Under the pieces are notes generated by a model that did no database searches, was not told the DNA's origin, and saw only the letters and a list, made by a program, of their open reading frames with translations. A DNA stretch of 64,000 nucleotides from Lates calcarifer. Lineage: Eukaryota; Chordata; Actinopteri; Centropomidae. The stretch lies in NCBI RefSeq assembly GCF_001640805.2, contig NC_066833.1, forward strand, positions 11,023,044 to 11,087,043. Reading direction: 5' to 3'. Positions within the stretch are counted from its first letter, which is position 1; each line of letters starts with the position of its first letter. Shown here piece by piece: positions 38,053 through 51,422 of this stretch. The translations under genes and the position numbers were made by a program.

Positions 38053-39189
38053 AGCCATGATCGCATTTTCATCAGCGTCTCTGTCTTGTATGGTTGCTAT
38101 GGCTACGAATGGCCCGGATTTCAACCGTAACCAACCCTCACACAGATCCAAGACGAAAAAACATCATGATAACCAGTGACTGTATATTTCAGAGACAGTC
38201 AGCTTTGTTCCTCTTTCCAGTGCGGTGATTTAAAGTTCAAAATAACACGAGAAAATGAGAAAAGATGGAAATTATGCTAGATGGCTGGCTCATGGCTGGT
38301 ATGTTTTACTCCAACTTAGTGCAAAATTTCTTTTTCAACAGAAGGCCTGAATGAGATGTTATGATTCTCTCCGGCCTACAGTGTCAAAATAAGTTGTGAA
38401 ACTTGTGCACCGAATCTGAAACAGAAAATGTCATAATTACTGTATGTTCCCCTTCTGGGATTATATGTCTACATTATGAATTGAAAAGGCTATTTTCAAT
38501 TCTTCATTATGTGTAAAGAATCCATTTAGGCAATCAAAACAACTCTGGAGAAAGATATACATTTAGGAACCTTAGACCACTTAGGATTAGGGTCAGTTGA
38601 AATCTCTGATGGAAAAAGCAGCTTAACTCAGAGGGAAGTTGTGGAAACAGAAAACAAATTCAATGCTCTTTCACATTTTGTTCATTGAACAAATAACTTG
38701 CAGGAGTTGCAGGTTTTTCACCAATGAAACTTAACTGATCCAAATTCAACAGTGATTAAAAGACATAGGGGGGCGATGATGGTCATGAGGACACCCTGAC
38801 ACAGGAGCATGGATTCACAGTGTTTGGTTAACAAATGATGAAAGCAATGCTTAATTATGAATGTTATCTCAATCAAGATCTAAGCCAGTTTGTCAGGTCA
38901 ATGTATGCATTTGTAAAAGCAAGTAAAAAAGTTCCTGCGAGAAAAGACTTTAAAGAGATCCTCCTCTCCACCATGATCATCTGGATACAATTGTGTCATT
39001 ACAGCCGACTCCTGTCTGTGAACGAGTGGATGTTAAATACCCTGACAATAGGCTTCAAAATTAACTTTATTTTCTCAATCCAATCCCTGCCCGACTCCCT
39101 GTCTGTCCTCTGCATCCAATCTCAGGGAGCCACACAAGAAGCGTGTGACTACAGGAAATAAGGTCGCTCCTGTTGAGCGGAACCTCATT

Positions 39190-39202
39190 TGACCTTTGAC
39201 CT
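39190..39202 (-). promoter_or_regulatory. Perfect DR1 nuclear-receptor element
   Basis: The reverse strand reads AGGTCAAAGGTCA: two exact AGGTCA half-sites with one base between. This is the consensus for HNF4 and PPAR/RXR- or RXR-type dimers. An exact 13-mer is unlikely by chance in this window (order 0.002). Neighbouring genes give no obvious target; function is inferred only from the motif. Confidence 0.5.
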
Positions 39203-41075
39203 CACTTTGTGACTGGCTCACGAATGGTGACTCAACACAGACACACACAAACACTTACCGTAACTAGAGGCTTTTGTTCCCGTAACATTTTCAAATAAAC
39301 GAGACAGCTTGCAACTGTGTGTAGCTGCAACAAGTGTCAGATGTCATAGAGCAGCTGCTGGAGTTTTACTGGAAAGATGATTGAAAATCACCTGGTTTCA
39401 AATGTCTATATATCAAGAACACTTTAACACAACATGATCTTTCCCAAAGTGCAACATTATAATTCCTAGAGTGCAGCTTTTGAAAACAGTTTACAGAGCA
39501 CCAGCCTCTTAACAAAATGCCTGTAATTATCCCCACTGTGAAGAGAGTGAGGGTGTTATCTATTCTTACCAGATTAGTAATCTTTGCAGAGAAAATGACT
39601 CAATTAACAGAACTATAGTTTTTTTTCTCATTTTCTGTCAGCATGTTATGACTATGTGTTTGAACTGTTGATTTCATGCAAATGTGTATATCCATGTAGG
39701 TTGGCATGAGTGTGTCTGCAAACACGTGTATATGTGAGTGTGGGTCATTTCACAAATAATTTTCTCTTGAACCTCAAGAGTGACAGCTACTCATTCACCT
39801 GATATGGAAGTCAACCCCACCCTATTATTTAGCTCCAGCAAACAGCCTTCCCCCTCAGCGCGGGTCAGTACAAACCTCTTCATCTAATGACTCCCATGTT
39901 ATTACTTAGTCTGCTCCTGGAATCAAAGACTTCATCCCACATGCAGAGCAATTTATGGTCATTTTAGACAGATTTATACCAGCGGCACAGTGAAGATTTT
40001 ATTGAGAAAACAGCGGTGATTGGTCAGTCAATCAGTTTTGTAAATAAAACAGATGGGCAGAGTGTTTTTCACAAGGTTTACTTAAGTTTTTCAATCTGGC
40101 ACCTATATTTGGGGAATACAGTCTCATCGTGGGACACAGGCTTATTGAATCATAGAGTACATGTGGTGACCCACCAGACACAAGCCTGTGACTCATTTTG
40201 GATCTTGGATAGTGGCTTAACAACCAATGAGGCAGCTGGTTGTTCTTTGACTTTGCTTTTCATCAACAATATTTAAGATGCATATAATGTGAAGACTTAA
40301 TGAAATCCATAAGTGTCCCTAAACAAATATCTTCCTTGAGCAACTGAAAGGTATGTAACAGACCTGTTTATTTAGCTGAATATTGTGCAGAGTGCATATT
40401 TAGGTGTATGGGAAAACAAGTCAGTGATGGTTTGTCAAAACCCACAAAAAGTGCATCCACTGTCCAAAAAATTGTTGTGCTGGTGTCAGACGACCATACA
40501 ACAGTACTGATCTGGTTCTACAAAGACTGATCTGAAGATTTGACTATGTGACATTTTTTGTTGTTTATATATGGCAATTTGGTCATTTTTTCATTTTATT
40601 TTATATTTAAATGTTTTATAACTCAGGTTTTCCACTTTAAATTAACATATTAAAAGTCTGTTTTTAATGCAAGTTTATTTGGTAGGGATTTGTAATGTTA
40701 TCAGTTAAAGAAAAATAACTTTGTTGAGACATGCAATAACTATATAAAAATCAATTTAAAAAAAGATCACTAGAGACTTAATTCGAAAGAACAAATTAGA
40801 TGTGCACACGATGTAAAAAGAAATTCCTCCTGACACCTGTTGAGCCTCATAAAAAAGCCACGAGAACATATCATGAAAAAAAAAAAAAAGGATTTCTATT
40901 CTAGTTCTCCTTCCTTACCCTTCCCAGTAGCTCCCACTGCTACTGATTAACAACATCCTGAATCCTCCATGTTTGTGTGTATGTGTGTGTCAGTTCTGGT
41001 GTGGGGTGACAAGATGACTGCTTTGATCTCACCATCACCTCCCATGAACAGACACAGCTGGCCATGGTGCTGTGA

Positions 41076-41077
<2 letters not shown>

Positions 41078-41106
<29 letters not shown>

Positions 41107-41108
41107 TT
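41078..41108. repeat. (GT)n microsatellite
   Basis: About 14 GT units after a short GAGT lead-in. Confidence 0.93.
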
Positions 41109-43467
41109 GTATTGTATATGTTCCACTTGAATGAAATGTGAATGAAAGTCTAATACATGGTGTGAACATGTGTGATTATAGCTGAGGTTTTTATCTGTAA
41201 AAAGGGGGTGGGGGATTGCTCATCCCATTCACCCTTCACAATGTCATGTTTTCAACTGCTGGAACGGTGAAAGTGAGGTCAGGTAACAAATATGTGATTC
41301 AACGAGACCTTTTCAAAACATGGTGCATTGATCCTTCTCGGCATTCATTTCAACAACAACAAAAGCCTCAAAATAAAGCATATTTCAAGCAACTCATGGC
41401 ATCAAAGAATCAGGACTGTCTATTACAAAAAAACAGTACAAACGTTTCCCTGCTTCGTTTGCCTATGACTAGTGAGTTGTTTTGTTGGTCTTATCAAGTG
41501 TTTCCAAGGTTCCGTATGTTCAGCTTGCATTTCATTTAAGTGATTCAGCAGTTTCGAATCCACACATTGTTCTATTCTCAATCCTGTGTAGCCACATATA
41601 AAGGTCTCTCTAGCATTGTAAACACTGTCCTCAGTGTAGCATGAGGCTGTTAGAATGTGGAGTACAGCACGGACTCAATGCTACTCTTGGGTTTAACACT
41701 GTACACATTGGATTTTATACTGTGTTATCTATCTAACATAATATAAACATTTATTCAGCCCCTACTCAATGAATCTTAACTTACTAATGAAGCTGCTAAC
41801 ATCCTGCTCACACTTGTCACTACACAAATATCTCATATTAATGCAGTTTTGTTTACACATCGGTGGTGGTAATGTACCTGAAGTTGTTTGGTGACCGCTA
41901 AAAATTAGTAATTTAGTTAGAATCATGGATGTATTACGGAGAGCTGAAGACAGCGTTCAAAGATGGCACCCCATTAATTCCAATGAAAGTTATTCAATGG
42001 GCTTTACAACAAAAAAGTATCTGCAGGCTTCCTCATGCCTCCAGTCATTCTCCAGCCAAGCTGATTAAGAGCATGTGCGCCCATGACCTCCTATTAGCTC
42101 CCCGCACACATGAATGGCACAAAGTAATTTAATCATACAGCTCTATTAGACTTTCCAAATGTTATTGGACTGAAGGGATAAGACATTTCCAGTGTTTGAG
42201 ATGCTGCTGTAAGCTGTAATACAGAATATGGCCACTACACAAAAACTGCTTCTCAGCTCACTGATATTCCTGGGGGCTAAGTGACACCAATAACAGTTTA
42301 GCTAGCTGACAGTTAATCATCGACATAAACATTTGGATCACTCATATGGAGACAGAAGTGACAAAAGTTTTCCTTGCAGTGTCTCATGAATGCTGCATCC
42401 TCAGTAAATAGCCATTTAGTATACTGTAGCTAACACAGAAGAGAAGGGAAAAGAAAGTTTAGTTAAAAATATATATATATATGTGTGTATGTGTATATTT
42501 CACCTCATGGAAATCTACAATGCAATGCTACCAACCAGTAAGTAGTTCTCACAGTTCAATCATAATGAGCATTTTAGGCCTCTGTTAAAAACTTTTGTAG
42601 CCACTGCCAACCCATGGAGATGTAGAACATATGACAGATATTACCCCGCTTTCTTTATATAGACCTAACCCTGCTTAGCCCTGCCCAAAGCTTTCCTCAT
42701 GGCCCCAAACCTGAGAAGCAAAAAAGAGAGCAGCAAGGAGAGAGGGGGAAGAAAACATATTAGGAGATGGAGTAATTAATAAACAAAATGCTTCTGACAA
42801 TGACATAGTCGCTAAAGATGGCAAGCAGGAAGATAACTGAAGGAGAGATCAGAGAGGGGAAGAGAGACGGACAGAGTGAGTCTGGATCCGAGCTCTATAA
42901 AGGAGGAAACCACAGAGAAAACCTCTGTGGCCAAAGCATCCATCATCCTCATGTTACTGCGATGGGAAGAGATTGCTGACCTCACCAGCAGATGTGCAGC
43001 CTGCAAGCTGGGCTGGGCTGGCCAGGGTTGGGCAGAGAAGAGTTGGACTGTTGAATTTACATAGCATATTCCCATCCAAGTTCTTGCATTGGTCATTTCA
43101 CTTGTGTGCTTCTTATGCTTACAACTGAGTGGTCATTTTACTAGTGCACTAATGATTTAATGGTCATTTAGCCTGTATGCGTATAACTCACTGGTTTAGC
43201 TAGTACACAGATGAAGGACATAGATATTAGGAAAGCTAATGTACAGGCCATGTCAGAAGCATGGCTAGCTGTGACAGTTAATGGAATGGATTGCATTTTA
43301 TATCAACATAACAAGGAGAGTTACGTTGAACATATCAGCAAATCATTCCCTGCCTGTATATTTATTTTTGTTTTCTTGCAATATCCACATATGGCAGCTA
43401 ATGTTGTTATGGTTATGTTTAGTATACTCAAATCACTTAATGTCATGTTGATGTTACAGAAAGACCT

Positions 43468-43543
43468 TGGTTTTGGTTAAATATTTGAAAAGATCACTAC
43501 TGACATGAAGCATAAGATTTTTTTCAATATTTAACCAAAACCA
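43468..43543. repeat. Perfect 18-bp inverted repeat forming a 76-nt hairpin
   Basis: The arm tggttttggttaaatatt (43468-43485) is the exact reverse complement of 43526-43543. The 40-nt spacer begins with tgaaaag and ends with ttttttc, which extends partial pairing inward. The size is compatible with a small MITE remnant or a pre-miRNA-like foldback; neither is demonstrated. Confidence 0.85.
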
Positions 43544-44719
43544 CCACCTTATTCTAACCTTAACCACATGTTTAAGTAGCGCAGACCAAACCACATGTAG
43601 GACGCAAAACTCAAATTCCTGTCAAGGCAAGTCAAGTCAATTCTTTACAAACTGTAGAGCACACAGGACCCGTCATACTTAGACCCTCAATTCAGATAAG
43701 GAAACATTGACCAAAAAATACCCTTTAATGGGACAAAATGGAAGAAACCTCAGGAAGAGTAACAGAGGAGGGATCCATGTTCCAGAACAGACAGACATGC
43801 ACTGGATTTCAGACAGGATCTCAGTCACAGGACTTTACTATTCACTCAGAGAGGAGAAAGGTACCATGCACACGGAGGAAAAGAGACAAAGACAACATAC
43901 AGACAAGCAGGAGTCTCATGGAGGACAAAGATCCACTGGCCTAGACTGATGTGTATTTGTTCTGTGCTAGAGGATGTAAGGCTGATTACATTATGGGGTA
44001 CTCCATAATTAAAACCCACACAAAGATGAGCAAGTTATGACTATCAGACTATAACTCATGCTCCACTTGCACTATACACACACATGAATGTGACCCCCCT
44101 AACGTATGTATTTAGATATGTTGTAGTATACAATATATTGCCATAGAAATAAGTAGCATTTGCAAAAGTCTTTGCCCATTTTCAAGCAAAACTTTGATCA
44201 AACTTCTAATCAAATATTGAATTATTTGTCAACATTTTCCAAATTCAGCAGCTTCAGCACTTCCCTACAACCTTGTCCTCAACCTGTCCTTTCCAGCTCT
44301 GCTCACACTATCACTACTGCTTTTTCTCCCTGTTTTTTTTCTATTTCTTATTTGTTTTTAAGTCACCTTGCAGCCATTTCCCTCCTTTATCTGTCCCCCT
44401 TCTCTTGATCCCACCACACTCTCTCACTCTTCGACTGGAAAGTCCCCTGAGTTTTGCAGTAGCACCAGGAGCTGCAGCAGCAGTGTTTGGGTCACACTGG
44501 TGAGGGGAAGGCACGCCACTGGCAGCTGGCCTACCACATGAGAGGACTTTGGTGTATGCATGTGTGTATGTGCATGTATGTGTGTGCTTGCATGTGTGTG
44601 AGTGCATGCATGTGTGTACAATAATAAGAGCCCTGCTGCCTGTCAGCCACAAAGCAGCAGCTGCTCAGGCCCACAGATTAGAGGCTTGCACTGCACTGGA
44701 TGCCCTTAGTGAGTGGTTA

Positions 44720-44745
44720 GATGGATGGATGGATGGATGGATGGT
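44720..44745. repeat. (ATGG)6 tetranucleotide repeat
   Basis: About six perfect ATGG units, preceded (44550-44620) by a diffuse TGTATG/TGCATG-rich tract. Confidence 0.92.
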
Positions 44746-46819
44746 GGTGAGAGTTTGGGAACTGATCGTTCAATAAGCCCCACCCCTCTCAGCTACAATT
44801 GCTACACCTGCCAACCCTTGCATTTTAGAGCGGCAAGTATGCCATAATAATACTGGGAAATGTACCATTCAAATTCTATGCCAGTTTTTGGATGGACTCG
44901 TTTGAGAATAACTACCTGCATTTGATGGGTACATACATGATATCAGTCTCATTTAATGGCTCACAAAAAGTAGAACCATGTAGAAAACGTGGTAATGAAA
45001 GAGCAGCATTGCTTTGAATTTTGTATTTTACTCTTAAACTTCTCACAATCCCATAAAGAGCAGGAAAAAAAAACACTTGATCTTTATGTCATGAACTGTA
45101 GTGACAAGGTAAGTTGTGACTGAAATACAGCCAGAACAAGCAGAGTTCATGACTAGCATTGTAAAATTGTCACTTGGAAGCTGTCCTCACCAGTAAAACA
45201 ACAGTAGTGGTCATTTGTCTAGATATGTACTATACAACTATGATTATGTACTGTAAGTGTTCTCATGAAGTTGTAACAAGAGTGGAAGTTGTCACATTGC
45301 AATGCCATTGCATAACAATGTCACAAAAAGCTCTTACACTGTTGTTGTATCAAGAAACCAATGTGGACCATGATAGTGACATTTTCTTGAGTAATTTAAC
45401 AATGGCATCTCAGAATGGCAAAATTGAATCGATTGAATATTTCAGCCTGTGAAGGCCCTTGATTGCTTAGCTTGCTCAGGTTCTCTAAATGAAGTCACTT
45501 AGCTCTGTCTGTACTAATTAGCCAGTACCATTAAATAAACAGGTAAAGAAGTCACCCATAATATGTTTACACCACCATACATTTCCAGTGATGTCATGAC
45601 CATAAATTTCTTCCTAAGTCTTCCTAATTTCACCTGCTTTTAAATATCACTTTCTATTCTAAGTCAGTTTTGTGACGTCTGCAATCTTGACAACGGCTTG
45701 AAGTGCAGAATACTGTATCACAAATGGATGGATCACCTTGAAAAATAAAAAAAAAACATTTCCCCTTCATCCAAAAGCAGTAATTAACACCATAGCTTCC
45801 CCTTGGTTACGGTTTCATCTATGTTTCAGCTTGACACAAAGACCCATTCTATTCCACTTCCACAAAAACACCTAAACAAGGTGTAATTTCAGAATTACTG
45901 TCATATCACTAAACCATCCCACAGAAGTTCAATGACAGACTTCCTTTGTATATATCAGCATAATTACCTTGGAGCTCCTCAGACCCTCCAGGTCAAAATC
46001 ACTGCATAAGTATAATTAAAAATCCATCCTCAAGTATAATTATTGAACACCATTTCAATAAACTCAGACAGCATTGTGCATTTGAATGTCTGTACAAAAG
46101 TGTAATGTTACGAATTGAACTTATACTTTGGTTTACTGCTAGATATTAAGATAATACATTCCAATGCCAGTGAACTCAACAATACAGACCACTACCAGAC
46201 CCACAAAGACCATTTCCTACTCATTTTCCTTTGATGACATATTACAGTAGAGTGGTGTAATACCCCCAATTAAAAGCTGTCACTTTGACTTACTGTTGTT
46301 GCTGATGTATAAAAAAGCTAATTCTTTTCACACGTTAGTTAAAACTTTAATTGTATTTCAGTTATTAAAGTATCTGAGATAAAGTGGACTGTAGTTCATC
46401 TAAGGTCATCACACATCAGCTGCTCCTCCACAATGACATTTTCATGTGTTCAAACTGAATTCATTTCCTTTGACACTGACACAAGGACCTCTATAAAAGG
46501 AATCAGTGTCTGCAGTTTATCCCACCTGTGCATAAAATCTGTTTTAGGGTGGAATTCCCCTTTAGGTGGGACCCATCAGTCATACGCCAGTGAGGTATCC
46601 CCCTTGATCCTCTGTTGTGGTTTCTCTGGGTGAGATGAAGGCTATTGCTGTGACTCTGGGAGGCAGGCGCACTCTTAAATACTCCCTCTCTGTGTCTGAT
46701 CCATCTGATCTCTTTGTTCCCTTCACTCTGACACGCTCATACAGTACATGAATGGAAATACGCAAACACCAATGAATGAATTCAAGTACCTGCCAGCACG
46801 CACACGGACCTGCAAAAAA

Positions 46820-46849
46820 AACACACACACACACACGCACACACACACT
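46820..46849. repeat. (AC)n microsatellite, one interruption
   Basis: An AC run with a single GC step, after a short A run. Confidence 0.92.
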
Positions 46850-48704
46850 CATGCACACGCCGTTTGTTGATCCCTGTAAGAGTATACTCTTAATGTCATA
46901 ACCCCAATAAAAGCACAGCCCTCCAGATGTCTGGTGTGTGTATCATTGTACTGGGCAGATCGCGTAAGATGAATGTTTACTCACTACATCAGAGAGTGTT
47001 CCGAGTTCCCTCACACACGTCATCCAGCCAGAAGGTGTGATCATGTCAGTGGTACAGTGGTGGTGAGACACCACCAGTGGCTGCCTCATACAAAAAGGAA
47101 TGTTGTTCTTAAGACATCTGGTGCAGGTAAGGATGCAACCTGGTCAAATATTATGTCATCGTGTTCAGGTGCTGGTGATGAAGAAGGGGGTGTTTCATAC
47201 ACCTCATTCCACACTCAACACACAATGATATAAATTGCCTCATGCTCTATGACGTATAGCAGAAGCACACCCCACAAACAAAGTCCAAAGACCAAAAGAA
47301 GACAATGTTATCAGAGAAAAATACTTCTAGATGCCTGCTACATTGATTACTTAAAACTCACAACCACATATCTTGGAATAATGGTCAGTGTGAAAAGTTA
47401 ATCTTGTGGTGAAAAAAATGTAATTATTCTGTTTATAGTGATAAATTCACAACTGAAATGTCTGTGTTACAGGCTAATATGTGCAAATACAGGTAAAATG
47501 TGTCATTATGTGACTGACTGAGACAAAGGTGAGACATGATTAGAATACTGAATACCTGTATAATATGATGTAAAAACTGGGAGAAAATAAACTTATTATC
47601 AATAATCATCACTATTGTGGTGCAAGGGCATGGAAGAGTGAGGAGGAGACTAGTCTGTCTTGTTTACTCTGCCTGTTAACTAATTCCTGCACTGCTGTAT
47701 TGTGTGTGAACAACTGGCTCAAATGATGTCACTTCAGTGTGTTTGTTGGGATGAAGTCTACAAATTTTGAAATTTAAAACAATCTGCAGGTGTTGAGTAA
47801 GAGAGTTGTGAGTTTACTAGACCTCTGTAGCCCACTTTGTAGTGGCACAAGGCTACATTAGCCATGGCTAGGATAACGCACCTGAACCTCCTATCAGACC
47901 ATTGGCAGTCAGGTTGTATTATCGATAATGCAAGCACCAGGTTTTGACAAGGGAGACGGATGCACAGACTAAAAAGATGATATCTCTGGTTCTGCTTCAT
48001 GTGTTATGTTTTTTTTAATGTCATGACCTATGTAGCTCAGCATTTAAAGTGAGAAATCAAAATTGGAAGTCACAGAGAGATGATTTCTTCACATTTCTGC
48101 CACATACCAACCACTTTATGAAAGCATGAGAGCAACAGTCGTTTTTTCTGTCCACACTACAGTCCTACACAAACTGTCATTTTCAGATTTAATAAAAAAT
48201 GCATTTGCAAAAAGCCTCCTTCCCAATGTGGTGTGGACATCAATGGCCATCATAAATGACCTTCATAAGTTGGACAAGGACTTTTAATTTGGAATTATTT
48301 GGCTGCTTGTGGCTTAAGCTATTATACTGGAAGGTCTCTGATCTGCAGAGATACATACTTGGAAAAGATTGTATACGTGTGTACATGCACATATACATGT
48401 GCAACAACAACACACAAGCACACTCCCACACCCGCCTTCAGCATGGGGCAGGTTTGAACACTGTGGTAGCAGTGAAGCCTTGGCACTCCCCTTCTGACAT
48501 GTTCAAATCTGTCCTCATCACTGATTCTCAACTTAATCTGCACCGGATCACCTCCGTCTGTCACATCAAAAAGAGAAGGGAGGGGTGGCAGAAAGACAAA
48601 TGATGCGTTCTGTGTGTTCTTCTATAATTTCCCTAGTTATTTACTAATATGGGGTCAAAAAAGCACCGCTGATTTCAAATGGGACATCTCCAACTTTACG
48701 TGGT

Positions 48705-48723
48705 GGGGGGGCAGTGGGGTGGG
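48705..48723 (+). other. G-quadruplex motif
   Basis: Seven consecutive G, then CAGT, GGGG, T and GGG: four G3 runs with short loops can be drawn. Confidence 0.5.
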
Positions 48724-49529
48724 CTTTGACATGAAACAGGAGCTGTGAGCTCCAGTCACACCTGTATGAAACAGAAGGTGAAAGTATTGGGCTACATTCC
48801 TTACACTCTTCTCTGTAGTTAGACACATGGTATGTACTGTATGCTGTACAGATGCAAAACAGTGAGAAACTGTGTATGGTTAACTGTGTGAGGTTAGAGC
48901 CACAAGTTGCAGACAAAAGATCATGTATGTTTCTGTTGGCAAGAGATGTCTGCATGGTGAGTTTATTTGAATATGAAAAACTGTAAAGGCAATGAGAAAT
49001 CTAGACGTGCTTGTCTTCTTAGACATCAATGACTGTATTTCTTCCTCATAGAGGTGGTAAGTGCACTGTACAATATTATAGATACAGTTTGGAAATAAGT
49101 CAAACCAGTGTGTGGGTGTGTAAGCATGACAGAAATAAAGAGTTTAAGCACACAATAAGTAAAATAAGGCCAGGTAATCCAGCCTGTTCCTGGAGTATCT
49201 GCCCACAATGTGCCACAGTTTGCAGACAGCGCTGCCCTGCGGCATCACTGGAGAGAGAAAGGAGGGATGGACAGGAGGGAGAGAATGCAAGGAATGAAGG
49301 GTGAGCTCAGTCTGGCAGGTCTGTGCAGCAACAGCATGCACAGTGAACTCTAGGTAAGGTAGTAGAAATGGCCTAAGGACACATCTTTGCCTCTACCTCT
49401 GCACAAAGAACTTGCTACTGATTAACCTATATCTAATCAACTCTCACACCCATTCATTGACACTGTCTCAACCTGAACCTCTCTGATTTTAACTGTCAAA
49501 AAAATAAGGCAAGTAATGCAATCTGTGTG

Positions 49530-50180
49530 TCTAAGGCCAGGTCAGACAACACAAATTGACCCTGATTGTGACACAATGTTCTGGCTGAGTAATTTCCAGC
49601 ATCAGACCTGAGTATGAATGTTGGGAACGACAAATGGGCCCTATTGTGTGACATAATCAAAGAACAGCAATGTAGCATCTGCAGCCCCATGACACTCGAT
49701 GATAAGTCTAGCATGTCAGAATGTTTTGGATTGTTCCTGCTAGTGTGACATCTCCTTTGACGTGTTCCTTCACTTTGACCAGTAGTATGACAGAGCGCTC
49801 TCTAGTGTAACCATAACATTGGGGTTACACTGCTGCCTGTTGATTTAGCATTCTCTTGACAGAGCTTGACAGCAAGTTTTCAATTTTTTGAGCATCCTCC
49901 CCGACAACATGACAATGATTGGCTGGGGTCAAACTTGTAATGTTGCCAGCTTCCCGACCAGCATCATCGGCGCCACATAACTAAAATTTTCCAGTAAGCA
50001 AGTAGTGAATGTGAATTTTGATCTCTAATGCTACTGAACTGTTTTCGATTTATCAGGATAGCGAGCTCCACAGCTACCTAAACACCCTTACGATGGAGCC
50101 GATACCGCTTATTATCATTGCATTTTTCCAAAACACACAAGGAACATTACTGGCAGCAGCCAAGCGATTGTGATTAGGTC
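49530..50180. mobile_element. Possible decayed DNA transposon (Harbinger-like)
   Basis: The block contains repeated gtgtgacat-type words, gattggctggggtcaaactt (49917-49936) and a cluster of CpGs around 49960-49975. A short open stretch beginning MEPIPLII at 50094 stops after 26 codons. The texture recalls PIF/Harbinger-type nonautonomous elements of fish, but I found no clean terminal inverted repeats or target-site duplication, so the class and the borders are guesses. Confidence 0.2.
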
Positions 50181-50599
50181 TTACTGACTTAAGAATCCTC
50201 TGGATCACCTCTAACTTCTCTGAGACTTAAGAGCTGATTGTAGTGCTACAAAGCTGGAGGAGACCAAAAATGCAACAACTTTAAAGTTCAGACTGACATG
50301 CTCATTAATTCAGAAGAATTTTTGTGAGTCTAGGCTCTGATATTTACAAACTATGAAGACAAGGAGGAAAACTAACCAGATTCTTTCAAGTCCTCATCAA
50401 GGTTATTTTGTACAGCTGAGAACAGTTTTGGTAATGACTAAGATTGAGGCCAAGGCCATGACGCTGATGATCAAGATTTTGACCTTCACTGCAAAGGATT
50501 ACTGGAATTCCTCTGCGGTGCTGAATCTCTAGCAAAACTGCACCATAATGACTATATAATCGTGTTCCTAAGAGGGTCAGTTGGAATGATGTTGACCTT

Positions 50600-51360
50600 C
50601 CTAGACAATACCTGTATCCTAATGGGGATTTGAATTTGTAAAATTTTAGGATTTGCTATAATGACACATGTAGGCTATTGTCCATTTGCATTGTCTGCAA
50701 TGGCATAATGAAGGTTACACAGTGTAACTTTTGTTCCATGAGGACAGGCAGCTCACTAACTCAAGTTAAACAGTACAAAATATGTAATTTATGCTGAATC
50801 AGCCAATCAAGCTGGACCACCAACTCTGCAAACACAGTTCAACAGAGTTACTTTAACTCCTCCTTGGAGCCTTAGCATTCATTATGATCCTTTGATGCAC
50901 TACAGGTCACCAGAGAATATCTAAGGCATTACAAGACTACAAATGAGAAATTACCCACAAATAAAGTTGTTTGGCTAACCACTAGTTTTCAGATCTGTCT
51001 CTAGAACCATACACACCCTCTCTCTGAGGTTCAAAGTGTAGTCTGGTTCAAGAACGTGGGTTGCAGTCTATCATGGGTCACTAGAGGTACAGACGAAGGT
51101 AGGAGGTGGAGAGGAGAAGGGACATAAAACAAGCCTCTGAAAAGCTTAAGATTAAAGGGTACAACTGCTTGTTCCTTGTTGTGTTATTAATGCCGAAATT
51201 ACTAATTATACTGTCTCAGATGTTTTGAAGGCTTGGTTGATGATGCAGCAATTTAACTTGTTTGGGTCAGATAACTGATCAAAGCAGAACACCCGCGTGG
51301 GTCATAAAGGGGAAGGCTGAAGTCCATACAACTATAAGCAGAAAAGAGGGAGAGAGCGAC

Positions 51361-51422
<62 letters not shown>

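Larger units (their letters stand above)
34661..43460. other. Gene desert, third part
   Basis: No gene supported; the longest open frames are about 108 codons (38835-39161) without family resemblance. It holds a Z-DNA-prone tract, several microsatellites and a DR1 element, listed separately. Confidence 0.55.
43544..49520. other. Gene desert, fourth part
   Basis: No gene supported. Open frames near 48256-48603 (115 codons) and 44341-44652 (103 codons) lack family resemblance and run through simple repeats. Microsatellites and one G-quadruplex motif are listed separately. Confidence 0.55.

Noticed and set aside
46551..46560. NF-kappaB consensus match (minus strand)
   Set aside because: The degenerate 10-mer is expected several times by chance in the window.
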